Below are positions 45,505 to 55,795 of a stretch of DNA of 64,000 nt, in pieces. The stretch comes from Epithemia pelagica (taxonomy: Eukaryota > Bacillariophyta > Bacillariophyceae > Surirellales > Surirellaceae). Within the stretch, counting starts at the first letter, position 1; each line of letters opens with the position of its first letter. The notes under the pieces are model-generated. The model was not told where the DNA came from. It ran no database searches and saw nothing but the letters and a program-made list of their open reading frames with translations. The stretch lies in assembly GCA_946965045.2 (NCBI GenBank), contig OX337236.1, positions 1,240,001-1,304,000 of the forward strand, written 5' to 3'. A program made the translations under genes and the position numbers.

Positions 45505-45931
45505 AGATGCAGGGATCAAGAAGTGTAACAGAACTACTAAAAGTACACCTTCCCGTTCTGAGTGTGGCCCCATCACTGGTTCATCGTCTGAAGCTACCTT
45601 GCGGAAAGCCTACCCAGTTCATCAACGCGGCAACAATACATTTCATGCAATAATCAAGGAAGAACTTTGTTCACTTGACGATTCTTCCTATCAGGCCCCG
45701 TTAGCCTTAGCACGACAACAAAGCTCACCCAGGATCCAAGATACCATCTGCTCTCCGCTTCGACCTCTATTCACATGCCGGGTAGCCAAGTCGCTCTTCC
45801 ATATTTAGGCGCGACCAAGAAGCGCGAAAACCCGCCATCCACAGAATCCACACACAGATGCAGCCTTTCTCACAAAATCAAAAACTCAAAAACTTTCTCC
45901 ACAACACACCCAAACAACTCGAACTTACACC
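45505..45931. other. Intergenic, start of tandem duplication
   Basis: About 430 bases. From 45809 (GCGCGACCAAG) it becomes part of the duplicated unit shared with 47391 onward. No gene recognised. Confidence 0.5.
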
Positions 45932-47159
45932 ATGTCGACTACCTTTGAAACATCCAGCGCTTCCTTTCAACCCGAAACAGCACAACAGAACTTCCATGAA
46001 TCATCCAATGATATTGTCCAAAACCTTCGAGACCTTCTTCTCCTTTTTGATGGTTCTGACGTTCAAGAAGCCAAGCTCTATGCTGCCTATGACAAAGTTT
46101 TCCATGAAGATGTCAGTGTTCAGACAAATTCCTCAGACTCTCCCCTCGAAGACCGAATGGACCCAGACAAGCTTGTCGAACTGAATCATGATGACTGTTA
46201 CAAACAAGTCTTCCTGGCATATGCCAAGATGCGCGTCAAGGTTGAAAACATGTCGATTCAAGTTCCTGCCGCAGGCAAGATTGATTATTTTGTCCAGTTA
46301 GACCAAATGGGTCACACTGCTGTTGTTCACCTATCCGCGGAAACAAGGGACAACAAAATCTACCATTTGGAGCGGAAAGAAACACGTTTGCTCGCAATTG
46401 AAAACCTGAAGAATCTGTTTATCAAGCATGATGGATCACAACCTTACAATCGAGAACAGTGTTTTGAAGCTTTTGAAGCTACGTTTGATGAAAATGGCAC
46501 AGTTCTTACTTTTCCATCGGGCACGAAACCAGAGAATTTTGGTGACCTCTCGAACTGTGTGCAACTCAATTTCAATGAGGCCTTTGCGAATTATTCGGGT
46601 TGGATCCAAAGCCTTGACAGTCCTCTCAAGATTGTTTTCATGAAGCCCAAGGAAGGAGGCGTGTTGGAGTATGCTCTCCAGGGAAGTTACATGGGAGATA
46701 CATTCACCTGCTTTAACCGTGCGCATTCCTCACATGACAAAATCGTGTCAGTCGAAACTGTCAAGATCGTAAAGAATTAATTCCCTCGAGCGAAAGACTA
46801 GAGGCTCATAAGAAGTTGCAATCTGACAACAACTCTTTGTTTCTTTATTTATAGAAGAGAAAGACTAAACTACAAGAATTGGAAATAAAAATCTGGTTTA
46901 ACAGCGTTTTTCAATCCATTTTTCTTGCTTGAGACTGTAATGCTGGGCATTACAAGGTTACAGCATGTCACTAAAAGCCATATCCAGATCGGAGGTACCA
47001 TGCCGTATTCTCATCACTACCTAGGCAACAAAATAGGCAGCAAACCTCAAAATAATGTCATACTCGAGACTAGGAGTAATTGCGTTTTCATATCCAACTC
47101 GATTCATCTGCGTTAGCTTCGCCGCCAGAGAACTCGGGTATGGTCAATGCAAGCTTAAG
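45809..47159 (+). repeat. Tandem duplicated segment, unit 1
   Basis: About 1.35 kb including promoter-proximal sequence, gene and 3' flank; repeated at 47391-48725. Both begin GCGCGACCAAG and end near GCAAGCTTAAG. Similarity is weak upstream, about 80 percent in the 5' half of the gene, and very high in its 3' half. Confidence 0.85.
45932..46780 (+). CDS. Two-domain NTF2-like (SnoaL-like) protein, copy 1
   Basis: 282 residues. It seems to consist of two related halves of about 130 residues, each starting with a LRDLL..FDGS or LKNLF..HDGS helix followed by Y.AY or F.AF.ATF segments (VQNLRDLLLLFDGSDVQEAK; IENLKNLFIKHDGSQPYN). Alternating short helix and strands (KIDYFVQLDQMGHTAVVHL, EYALQGSYMGDTF) suggest the NTF2/SnoaL cone fold, common in diatoms. 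This fold is inferred, not shown. No signal peptide. Function unknown; possibly ligand binding or stress related. Tandem paralogue at 47501, about 87 percent identical. Confidence 0.78.
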   Translation: MSTTFETSSASFQPETAQQNFHESSNDIVQNLRDLLLLFDGSDVQEAKLYAAYDKVFHEDVSVQTNSSDSPLEDRMDPDKLVELNHDDCYKQVFLAYAKMRVKVENMSIQVPAAGKIDYFVQLDQMGHTAVVHLSAETRDNKIYHLERKETRLLAIENLKNLFIKHDGSQPYNREQCFEAFEATFDENGTVLTFPSGTKPENFGDLSNCVQLNFNEAFANYSGWIQSLDSPLKIVFMKPKEGGVLEYALQGSYMGDTFTCFNRAHSSHDKIVSVETVKIVKN

Positions 47160-47500
47160 CCTTTCACATGGGATCGACAATCAGTGACCCATTGCTGTTT
47201 CATACGAACTTCCAAGTTCATAGGAGTAGATGATAGTAGCTGGGACAGAAAGGAAGCGATTTGAAATCCTGGTTACCACAAGTTTTTGCAGTGAAGTTCG
47301 GGTAGACTAACTCACCTTAGTCCCGTTGAGCTTAGTGCATAGGAGTAGCGCATAGTGACCAGTTGGCTATCCGCGCAAAATAATGCAGACGCGCGACCAA
47401 GACCAACACAGGATTGATAGACATCCGTTCTCCGTTCTCACAAAATCAAAAACTCAAGAACTGAACAAGTAAAACCAAACACAACTCAAACTCAAATACC
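46781..47500. other. Spacer between tandem NTF2-like genes
   Basis: About 720 bases. The first 380 are the conserved 3' flank shared with unit 2. The remainder up to 47390 is unique, with ATAGGAGTAG motifs near 47220 and 47340. No gene recognised. Confidence 0.5.
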
Positions 47501-48725
47501 ATGTCTACTACTTTTGAAACCTCCAGTGCTTCCTTCCAGCCTGAATCGACACAAGCCGATTATCATGCCACATCCCATGATATTGTCCAAAACCTTCGCG
47601 ATCTCCTTCTCCTTCTTGATGGCTCCGAGGTTCAAGAGACAAACTTCTACAATGCCTACAACAAAGTATTCCACAAAGATGCCAGAGTTCTGACGTACTT
47701 CTCCGACTCTCCTCTTGAAGACCGAATGGATCCAGCAAAACAAGTTGAACTGGATCATGATTCATGCTATCAACAAGTTTTCTTGGCATATGCCAAGATG
47801 CGTGTCAAGGTTGAAAACGTGTCGATTCAGGCTCCTTCTGCAGGCAAGATTGAATACTTTGTTCAGTTGGACCAAATGGGTCACACTGCCGTTGTCCATC
47901 TTTCTGCGGAAACAAAGGACAACAAAATTTACCATTTGGAGCGAAAAGAAACACGCTTACTCGCAGTTGAAAACCTGAAGAATCTGTTTATCAAGCATGA
48001 TGGATCACAACCTTACAATCGAGAACAGTGTTTTGAAGCTTTTGAAGCTACGTTTGATGAAAATGGCACAGCTCTTACCTTTCCATCGGGTACGAAACCA
48101 GAGGATTTTGGTGACCTCTCGAATCGTGTGCATCTGAATTTCAATGAGGCCTTTGCGAATTATTCGGGTTGGATCCAAAGCCTTGACAGTGCTCTCAAGA
48201 TTATTTTCATGAAACCCAAGGAAGGAGGCGTGTTGGAGTATGCTCTCCAGGGAAGTTACATGGGAGATACATTCACGTCCTTTAACCGTGCGCATTCCTC
48301 ACATGACAAAATCGTGTCAGTCGAAACTGTCAAGATCGTAAAGAATTAATTCCCTCGAAAGACAAGAGGCTCACAAGAAGTTGCAATCTGACAGCAACTC
48401 TTTGTTTCTTTATAGATAGAAGAGAAAGACTAAACTAGAAGAAATGGAAATAAAAGAACTGGTTAAACAGCGTTTTTCAATCCATTTTTCTTTCTTGAGA
48501 CTGTAATGCTGGGCACTACAAGGTAACAGCATGTCACTGAAAGCCCTATCCAGATCGGAGGTACCATGTTGTATTCGCATCGCGGCCTAGGCAACGAAAT
48601 AGGCAGCATACCTCAAAACAATGTCAAACTCGGGATTAGGAGAAAGTGCGTTTTCATATCCAACTCGATTCATCTGCGTTAGGTTCGACTCCAGAGAACT
48701 CTGGTACGGTTAATGCAAGCTTAAG
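47391..48725 (+). repeat. Tandem duplicated segment, unit 2
   Basis: Second copy of the 45809-47159 unit, on the same strand. The 3' flank matches unit 1 closely through the polyadenylation-side sequence up to GCAAGCTTAAG. Confidence 0.85.
47501..48349 (+). CDS. Two-domain NTF2-like (SnoaL-like) protein, copy 2
   Basis: 282 residues, same length as copy 1 without gaps. N-terminal half diverged (for example STQADYHATS against AQQNFHESS), C-terminal half nearly identical, including a run of about 100 identical bases from near 47967. Most first-half substitutions look synonymous or conservative, so both copies are probably under selection. Same inferred two-domain NTF2-like architecture. The promoter region differs from copy 1 beyond the first about 100 bases, so expression may differ. 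Confidence 0.78.
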   Translation: MSTTFETSSASFQPESTQADYHATSHDIVQNLRDLLLLLDGSEVQETNFYNAYNKVFHKDARVLTYFSDSPLEDRMDPAKQVELDHDSCYQQVFLAYAKMRVKVENVSIQAPSAGKIEYFVQLDQMGHTAVVHLSAETKDNKIYHLERKETRLLAVENLKNLFIKHDGSQPYNREQCFEAFEATFDENGTALTFPSGTKPEDFGDLSNRVHLNFNEAFANYSGWIQSLDSALKIIFMKPKEGGVLEYALQGSYMGDTFTSFNRAHSSHDKIVSVETVKIVKN

Positions 48726-48790
48726 TATTCTTCCAATTTTTTGGATGTCATTCTGTTGTAGCATGAAAGGAAAGATTGTTGCAGCACTGG
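48350..48790. other. 3' flank of unit 2 and short spacer
   Basis: Up to 48725 this repeats the 3' flank of unit 1; the final 65 bases lead to the next ORF and include possible acceptor-like TTCTGTTGTAG and ATTGTTGCAG. Confidence 0.45.
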
Positions 48791-49378
48791 ATGAATATGA
48801 TAGTCGTTGAGGATGAGACTACAGATGTTTTAGTGGAGCATACCTGGGGTGTGGGACGCGATTTGTATTACGCCAATTTGACGACTCTTGATATGTATTA
48901 TCTTTATCATGAGCCCAAGAATGGAATCCCCGAAGTCTTTATTGATCCATCTGTGGGAGACGCCGGCAGGTGTGAAATTCCGACAACTGTGATTGGAGGT
49001 CTCATCGCAGGTGTTCCCCTGTTCGCGGTCCTTTTGTTGGCACAAGGTTTGTCTTCTGTCGACTACTTTGCATTTCTCCCCTGCCTCTCTCTCGCAAGCG
49101 TAATCGGATGGTTGACCTACCGGCACACCTATCACATATCCTACACTCGTGTTCGCGAGGGCAAGGGAGCCCGAATTGTTGGGTGGGTCCCAAGAGATTA
49201 TGATCATGAAGCTCAGCCATGTTCGGTTCCCAGGGAAGGCGAGGATGACTTTGGTCCGACAGTGTCCCTACAAATGGGACGACATTCAGGAATATCCATG
49301 GTTGTACCACCCGAAACAACACATCGTGTGGGATATTCTCGTGCTGAAGTCGTTGACGAAGAACGAGGTTTTTCATGA
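48791..49378 (+). CDS. Small two-span membrane protein (possibly 5'-incomplete)
   Basis: 195 residues from ATG 48791. Hydrophilic start (EDETTDVLVEHTWGVGRDLYY, conserved-looking), then two membrane spans (VIGGLIAGVPLFAVLLLAQGL; FAFLPCLSLASVIGWLTY) and a cytosol-like tail with several His and Pro, ending in EERGFS. No known family recognised. The ORF begins about 65 bases after the end of the tandem duplication, and acceptor-like AG sites precede the ATG. A missing upstream exon, or 5' loss when the duplication formed, is possible. Confidence 0.55.
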   Translation: MNMIVVEDETTDVLVEHTWGVGRDLYYANLTTLDMYYLYHEPKNGIPEVFIDPSVGDAGRCEIPTTVIGGLIAGVPLFAVLLLAQGLSSVDYFAFLPCLSLASVIGWLTYRHTYHISYTRVREGKGARIVGWVPRDYDHEAQPCSVPREGEDDFGPTVSLQMGRHSGISMVVPPETTHRVGYSRAEVVDEERGFS

Positions 49379-49574
49379 GTTCCTTTGGAAATTCCATGGT
49401 TTGAAACGAGGTTTTTCATGGATCACTTTGAAATTTAAGGGGTTTGTACCGAATACTCCGTGAGCCAAGAGGTGCCCATGCGGAATGTGTATAGAAATCC
49501 TTTAATAGTTTACACTGTATTCATCCATATGTAACTTACATACCTTCCTTCATCTTGGAAAAATATACGTAGTG

Positions 49575-51349
49575 TTATCTCGGGATTTCTTTTTCGGCTT
49601 GTTTTCGAATGGTATTCAACTGTCCAATAAGAGTGTTCGCCTTGGTAAAGGACTCTTTTTTCCCTTCCCCCGTCAACTGTCTCTGCTTGTTATTCGCCGA
49701 ATGGTAGAGTAACGATTTGGAGAAATTAGCAGGGTTGTCAATGACAATGATACGTTGCATGTTACAGGCGTGCCGAACCGTAGAGAGTTGCATTCCCCCC
49801 GAGTACCATTCCACGTTTCTCATATCCAAACCATCGTAGCGGTAATGCGGTGGTTCGTAGGGTGGCAAGAACCCGCCTGGACAAATTTCCGTATGCCACT
49901 CCCATAATTGCTGTCGAGTAGCCATCCAGCCCCCTTGATTGTTGATATACTTGAATTCTAACGGTGCTGGTCGACGGGCTTTTTTGTCGTCCTTGCCCCA
50001 ATACTTTAAGTGTTGATTGGACCAATAATCACCAATGATTTGGTTTTTGTCCAGTTTGTTTTGACTTGGACCTCGCAACATAACAACCCAATCCAACCAG
50101 CTATTGGAGGGCATTTTACGAACTCCGAGAGGCCATATATTCGTCTCCCATAGCATGAGTTTATCAGCAGCAGGTGATTGGGGAATATGGTCATTTGCCG
50201 CGTCGGGTGAAACATGACAACAAAACTCTGGTGAAACCTGAGCGTCTTCATCATCATTACCGAATTTCATATCAATGGGGATAGGGCCCGTAGTTCTCTG
50301 TGCGGGGTATTTGTCCTCATCCAGCAATACTTCAACTCGAATAAAACCAGGTATCATTCGTTTCAGCATTCCTTTGGTTAACTGTGTTCCCCACCCATAA
50401 ATCAGCCATACCACAAGAATGAGTGAGCGCATCCATACCGACATGCATACGCAAGCAAAAGACTTACCGGGCCATGGTAGTGTTGATCTGGTTTGACACC
50501 ATCCGGAAGATGAACCGAATCAGGAGCCGATTCACGCAGACGTAGCAACTCGTTGGTCACGGCAGAGAAATGTTGAATGTGCTCCGCATGAATGACCATG
50601 TCATCTTCGAAACATGCAAATAAATCATACTTTGCAAGTTTGTCCTTGATGACAAAGCGATGCTGTCTTGCCAAATGCAGGGTTCGATTTTCCAGCTTCA
50701 CAAAGGGTTCTTTCCCTGTATCATACCCCAAAGGGGTTGCGGAATTCCAAAACTCCAATCCCACCGAGCTGGGAAGAGCTCTTCGCACAAGTTCATATCG
50801 TTCCGGTTGCAGGATAAAATGACACACCAAGAATACGTCGACTGAATACCCTGCTTTGAGCATGCTTTGTACTGACTCGGACATGACAGGGATGAGAGTT
50901 TCTTGCAAACTGAACCAAGAGACAGTGTGCAAGAAAGAAGAGAGGCCGATGTATGAGCACATACATGGAACGGTGATCAAAAAGAGTCATTGAGTTGCGT
51001 ACCGATCCGATCCTCTCACAGTGTTTCGCGTTCCTGAATTGTACTCTGCCAAGGTTGTAATGATGTAGAGGATGCGAGTTGATTTGGATGCTGTTTCATC
51101 TCTGTGCTCACTTACAGCACTGAGAGAGCGGCCAGAGATTGAACTCGATCCAGAGAATTGTACTTTCGATAGAATCAATGCCACCAGGGCGACGACGGCC
51201 ATTGACAAGAGGACATGTTTCTTCCAGCTCCTAACTCGCTCACTGGGCAGTTTTGTGCGAATTGGGGGGCCATTGTCACTGTCTTCGACTCGAATATCCT
51301 CCTCCATCCCTTCCTTGACTTGAGCGGCTAGATTCCTTCTCATCTCCAT
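49575..51349 (-). CDS. Glycosyltransferase-like type II membrane protein, three exons
   Basis: Exons 51349-51003, 50909-50468 and 50381-49575 give 531 residues. The N-terminus has a cytosolic head, a single signal anchor (HVLLSMAVVALVALILSKVQF), then the lumenal domain: RILYIITTLAEYNSGTRNTV, RGSDRLQETLIPVM across intron 1, SVDVFLVCHF, FACFEDDMVIHAEHI (an acidic DDM in the place of a DXD metal motif), and HYHGPLTKGMLKRMIPGFIRVEVL across intron 2. Conserved Trp/Tyr-rich core follows (NNQGGWMATRQQLWEWH, HYRYDGLDMRNVEWYSGG). This is an architecture typical of Golgi glycosyltransferases, but no CAZy family is assigned here. The function is inferred. Confidence 0.8.
50382..50467 (-). other. Predicted intron 2 (86 nt)
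   Basis: CCG|GTAAGT to ACACAG|TTA, phase 0; joins HYHGP to LTKGMLKR. Confidence 0.8.
50910..51002 (-). other. Predicted intron 1 (93 nt)
   Basis: ATCG|GTACGC to GGTTCAG|T; joins RGSD(R) to LQETLIP in frame. Contains in-frame stops if read through. Confidence 0.8.
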
Positions 51350-51641
51350 GTTTGTGCGGCCGTCTTTTGGGAATGGATAAAAAATGTCATGCGACGGGTG
51401 GGACGGTCATCGTCGAAAATCCTGATCCGGTCGCAGAAGCTGAGAAGATTTCACTGCCCACGGTCTGCGCATGCGCATCATTCATGACTGACGAATCGGG
51501 ACTTCCCAGTCCACTACCCGCCACAACGCAGTCCAGATATCTTATTGATCTTTGGTGGAAGGAGAAAAGAGAGCAAGAGAGGGATCGATCGAACAGACTA
51601 GACATTAATACAAGTACACCCCAAGTCCAGATTGTTGTGCC

Positions 51642-53228
51642 ATGTCATCGTTTCGGCCCAAGATCTCGAACGCCGGTGGCGGCGGCGGAGGAGGAGGAGG
51701 TGGTATGTCGTCCGAAGATGCGGAGCAGGAAGCCGCCGAACGGAACTTGATTCGACGATGTATTGATTATCACGGTCCATCTATATTGGATATACAAAGT
51801 CGCCTGTACACAGTGGCAAGTCGCTCTCATCACGCTCGTCGACTCCCCGCAATGCAACCCCATTCTTCCCATTTGTTTCGCATGGGCATGCCCTTATCGA
51901 CGGTGGCGGCGCCGACGCCCTCTCAGTTTTATCTCACCTACATGGCGCATGTGACAAGAGCCAAGAATTCCACACCGGTCATGTGCATTTCGTGGACACC
52001 TGGTGGAAGACGATTACTCACCGGAAATCAAGAAGGAGAATTTACGCTTTGGGATGGAATCACTTTTGGCTTTGAGTTGATCATGAGTGCCCATGACACG
52101 GCCTTTCGAGCCATGGCATGGTCGCACAACCGCAATTATCTCTTGACAAGTGATGCTGGTGGAAATATTAAATACTGGTCACCCTCCATTGCACCTGTCC
52201 AGTCCTTGGATAGTCACAATCAACAATCCATTCATGCCTTGTCCTTTTCGCCTGCAGATACGAAATTTGTATCGTGTGGTGACGATGCCACGGTTCGAAT
52301 CTGGGATTGGGCCTCGCATCGCGAAGAACGTGTTTTGGAAGGACATGGATGGGACGTCAAGGCAGCGCAATGGCATCCACGATCGTCTGTTATTGCTACC
52401 GGTTCCAAGGATAATTTGGTCAAATTGTGGGACCCGAGAGCTGGAAGCTGTCTATCAACGCTCTATGGACACAAAAACACTGTCACGAATGTGGCATGGA
52501 ACGACAATGGCAATTGGCTACTGACGACATCGCGTGACCAGCTTATTAAGTTATACGATGTTCGTGCGATGAAAGAACTATGTTCTCTCAAGGGTCATTT
52601 CAAAGAAGTGACCAGTGTGGCGTGGCATCCGATCCAAGAGACTGTGTTTGCTTCCGGAGGGATGGATGGTACTCTCTTATTTTGGAATGTTGGCCCGAAA
52701 GGCATGTCGGAACCAGCAGCCAAGGTTCCCTTTGCCCATGATATGGCCATTTGGGATTTGCAGTGGCATCCGGCAGGCCACATGTTGGCCACGGCCAGCA
52801 ATGACCGTCAAACCAAATTTTGGGCCCGCAATCGCGTTGGTTCATCTAATGGCCTACCAGAACAAGACGAAGCCGTAGGTGTTGTCGCCAACAAGCCGGC
52901 GGCCGAAGCCACAACACAGGCCAGTGGAGCGGCGGCCAACGCAACTGTCAGCAACAGCCGTGAACTATTGACGGATGAAGTGGAGTTGGGTAACCATGTC
53001 GGAATTGTCATTGGTCGCAAGGGACAAACAATCATTAGTATGCAACGTGCAACTGGTACGAAAATGCATGTCGATCAAGTTCGACGAACCTTACTCATTC
53101 AAGGCACTGCCCGACAAATTGAGACTGTCAAGAAACGAGTCCACGCGCTTCTGGATCGCGTCTCCAACGAAGACGCCCCAAGCAAACAACAGCCGCAATC
53201 CGTGGAGTCTATGATGCCCATGTCCTAA
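51642..53228 (+). CDS. Polyadenylation factor Pfs2/WDR33 with a C-terminal KH domain
   Basis: 528 residues. WDR33/Pfs2 (plant FY) is the WD40 scaffold of the pre-mRNA cleavage and polyadenylation complex and recognises the AAUAAA signal. A Gly-run N-terminus leads to the family-specific block [19 protein letters not shown] then [17 protein letters not shown]. Seven WD40 blades follow ([114 protein letters not shown]). After a low-complexity Ala linker there is a KH domain, residues about 440-500, with the GXXG loop in VIGRKGQTI. Classical WDR33 and Pfs2 lack a KH domain, so this fusion is unusual. Nuclear. Confidence 0.93.
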   Translation: MSSFRPKISNAGGGGGGGGGGMSSEDAEQEAAERNLIRRCIDYHGPSILDIQSRLYTVASRSHHARRLPAMQPHSSHLFRMGMPLSTVAAPTPSQFYLTYMAHVTRAKNSTPVMCISWTPGGRRLLTGNQEGEFTLWDGITFGFELIMSAHDTAFRAMAWSHNRNYLLTSDAGGNIKYWSPSIAPVQSLDSHNQQSIHALSFSPADTKFVSCGDDATVRIWDWASHREERVLEGHGWDVKAAQWHPRSSVIATGSKDNLVKLWDPRAGSCLSTLYGHKNTVTNVAWNDNGNWLLTTSRDQLIKLYDVRAMKELCSLKGHFKEVTSVAWHPIQETVFASGGMDGTLLFWNVGPKGMSEPAAKVPFAHDMAIWDLQWHPAGHMLATASNDRQTKFWARNRVGSSNGLPEQDEAVGVVANKPAAEATTQASGAAANATVSNSRELLTDEVELGNHVGIVIGRKGQTIISMQRATGTKMHVDQVRRTLLIQGTARQIETVKKRVHALLDRVSNEDAPSKQQPQSVESMMPMS

Positions 53229-53649
53229 GGGGAACAAACTAGATGCTCTGTTGTCACCAAGCTGGGGCTTGCTGAGAAGCGCATCCAGAAAGCCCTCACC
53301 TACGACGGTCAAGTGGCAACCAGGGACCTCCCATTCGCGTCTTGCCGTTCTTCAATCGACAACATGATGCGAGTTGCTGATGGGTTAGCACCTGTACGGG
53401 TACAGGTCTGGACCGAGACAGGAGGACTGGGAGCTATGGCTTGCTCCCCCAGGCTTCCTGCTTGCTATGGTGGCTCATTCTTCGTTGGGTTCGGCTAGAT
53501 CTTCCTAGCAAGCCTAGTTGAGTTGCGAGGCCTGAACCCTAATCGAAATCAGCGCGCTGCGATTTCGAGATGTGTGTCGTGAATCGTGATACTGAACGAT
53601 ACCGTTTAAGTGGGATTCATATCCTATCGCTGGGGAGCACGACGCAATC
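53229..53649. other. Intergenic, no gene seen
   Basis: About 420 bases between two plus-strand genes. Contains GGTACAGGTC-type CCTGTACGGG near 53390; no gene or named element recognised. Confidence 0.4.
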
Positions 53650-54891
53650 ATGGGAGTTTGCGAGATGGAAACGGATGGAAACGTGCACACCCTCGAGACT
53701 TCACGACTGAACAAAGACAGTTGCTCCCAAAAGCAACAAGAGTGTCGGACCGCAACAAGCAGTTGCGCTTTGTTGCTAAGTAAATCAAGACATAATCGCA
53801 CAATCTCCCATCCGGAACAGAACAACAAAAAAACATATCTTATGCAAACAAACAAACAAGAAATCGTCTGTTCCGATTCCTCCGTAAACAAAATGCACAA
53901 CTCAATGGATCTCTTCCATAGTGCTGACTCTATTGGGTCGCTCAAGTACGACTTCGTGGAATTGTTCCGCTCCGGTAGCACTTTTTCATCAGGTGCTCCT
54001 CTCTATCTGGGAGATTCGATGCTTTTGTCAGGCAAGCCAACCTTCCAGTCGACTTCACACTCCAGAACCGAAGTACGCAGTAGAAGCAGCTCTCTTGAAA
54101 CAAACGCGAACGATTCAGGTCTTCATTTGGATCTGTCAATTTGCCCTCTTGCTGCTGCATCTTTGGCAGACGCAGGACGAGTAGCGGAGGAAATGAAGGA
54201 AGCCAATAAAGAAGAACCCGCGCTTGTAAATGAAGAGAAGGAAGACCAATCTACGGCACAATCAGTTCCGTGCCTCTCATCTGATGAGGAGTTCAAGCCA
54301 GATGATGACTCTGATGCAGAAGACGCATTGGATGCGGAATACATTTCTCCAGCTGGTGGCATCAAATCATCGGCTCAGAGCTCGAGGACCCGCAAACGTC
54401 AAGTTCCGAAATCCGAGAAAGTCGATGACGAATTCAGATTAGAACCGGAAGATGAAGAAACAAGTGAAAGACCCAAGAAGAAACAGAAACGCGTTCGCAA
54501 GGTGTACGAGCCAGAGGAGAGAGTCTATGTGGAATACACAGCTCTTGATGTATTGTGTCAACGCGGTGGCTTAGCCAATTCCCACACAGGAAACTGTCGC
54601 TTCCGCGAAGCCAAGGACAAGTTACAATGCGAATATTTTGCAACTCCCAAACTAGAACGAACTCGGGTCAGCCAAAAGTTGGTCGATGAAGTCCATGATT
54701 GGAAAGGCCGCTTCTTGCGAAAGGACTCCAGCGGTTGGTACGAGGTGCATAACCATGTAGCGCGGACCAAGGCAGGACAAGCCCTCCGCGAAACATACAC
54801 TCCTCAGGAACGTGCCGCAAAAAGAGCGAAGTACACCAAGAAGAAGAAATCTAAAAAACAGCATCAACTCAAGAACAAGAACACCCAGTAA
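53650..54891 (+). CDS. DUF6824-like domain protein, copy B
   Basis: 413 residues. A long Ser/Thr/Asn-rich head of about 200 residues, then an acidic stretch (DEEFKPDDDSDAEDALDAE) and a basic cluster (RPKKKQKRVRK, NLS-like). The conserved domain at about 295-370 reads TALDVLCQRGGLANSHTGNC, FREAKDKLQ, TRVSQKLVDEVHDWKGRFLRK. It shares DVL..(K/R)GG..N.H.GN and GRFLR with the gene at 25275. The tail is strongly basic (RAAKRAKYTKKKKSKKQ). A nuclear role is likely from the basic signals; DNA binding is inferred only. Confidence 0.8.
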   Translation: MGVCEMETDGNVHTLETSRLNKDSCSQKQQECRTATSSCALLLSKSRHNRTISHPEQNNKKTYLMQTNKQEIVCSDSSVNKMHNSMDLFHSADSIGSLKYDFVELFRSGSTFSSGAPLYLGDSMLLSGKPTFQSTSHSRTEVRSRSSSLETNANDSGLHLDLSICPLAAASLADAGRVAEEMKEANKEEPALVNEEKEDQSTAQSVPCLSSDEEFKPDDDSDAEDALDAEYISPAGGIKSSAQSSRTRKRQVPKSEKVDDEFRLEPEDEETSERPKKKQKRVRKVYEPEERVYVEYTALDVLCQRGGLANSHTGNCRFREAKDKLQCEYFATPKLERTRVSQKLVDEVHDWKGRFLRKDSSGWYEVHNHVARTKAGQALRETYTPQERAAKRAKYTKKKKSKKQHQLKNKNTQ

Positions 54892-55795
54892 AGATGCTGC
54901 CCGTTGTCGTAACAGGAACTTTTGTTTTGAAAAGCCGTCGATATTCGTCGAATGACGTTAAAGCAATTCAGTGAAGAATGAACACCAGATTCTGTTTGAA
55001 GCAAGAACTGCTTTCCTTTTTGTTCCATATCTAACCAAGTGATTAGATTGTTCCTCATGGCAGGATGGGGCACTTTACAAAAAAATCTGATGATAATCGT
55101 CCCTCCTATGACCTTAGACTCCCTACAGAAAACAAAACGATTTAAACGTCGCGTTTCCATGTACCATGTACCTTAGACCATCGTTCACGGTGTCATGAAA
55201 GCATGCTCCGTTTACATGGACTACGAAAGGTTGCATCCGCGTAATCCCTGAACCTGCTAGATATAAAAGTTTGTATTCTTCTTAATTGTACCAGGCTTTC
55301 TTCTTAAGAGCCATGTTCGACTATCTTTCTCTCAACATACACGATCTTCCATTATGTGTCGATACATAAACAGCCGCAACGGGGCCTTCGATCATCTTAG
55401 CCCACCTGGATAAGTTCTCAAACATCTCCTCAATGTTTCGTTTGGAAGAGTCACCCAAATCATTCATCCAAGTGCCGGCCGCGTAAGAAAGCCTTGGAGA
55501 TTCACATCAGTTTGATAGATATGCAAGCCGTTGTCCTGACGGCCTAAAACGAGATTATTTACCTATCATCTGTAACGAACACTCAAAATGAATCTACTAT
55601 GTGCACACGGACGGTATCTTGAAACTTGAAAAGGATATGTTCAGTACGCGAGAAGAAAGGACCATTTTACGACCTTTGTCGTACGGTTCGTCGAGTGGAG
55701 TAAAGAAGCGTCACTGATTTTCACCCTCCGCAACTTGAAATCAAGCGACGATTCATAGTGTCCTCACGTACGTTATCCCTGGTGCTTCGATTGCT
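54892..55795. other. Long convergent intergenic region, no gene seen
   Basis: About 900 bases between converging genes. Has a short CCATGTACCATGTACC repeat near 55157. ORFs are antisense shadows only; no RNA gene recognised. Confidence 0.45.
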
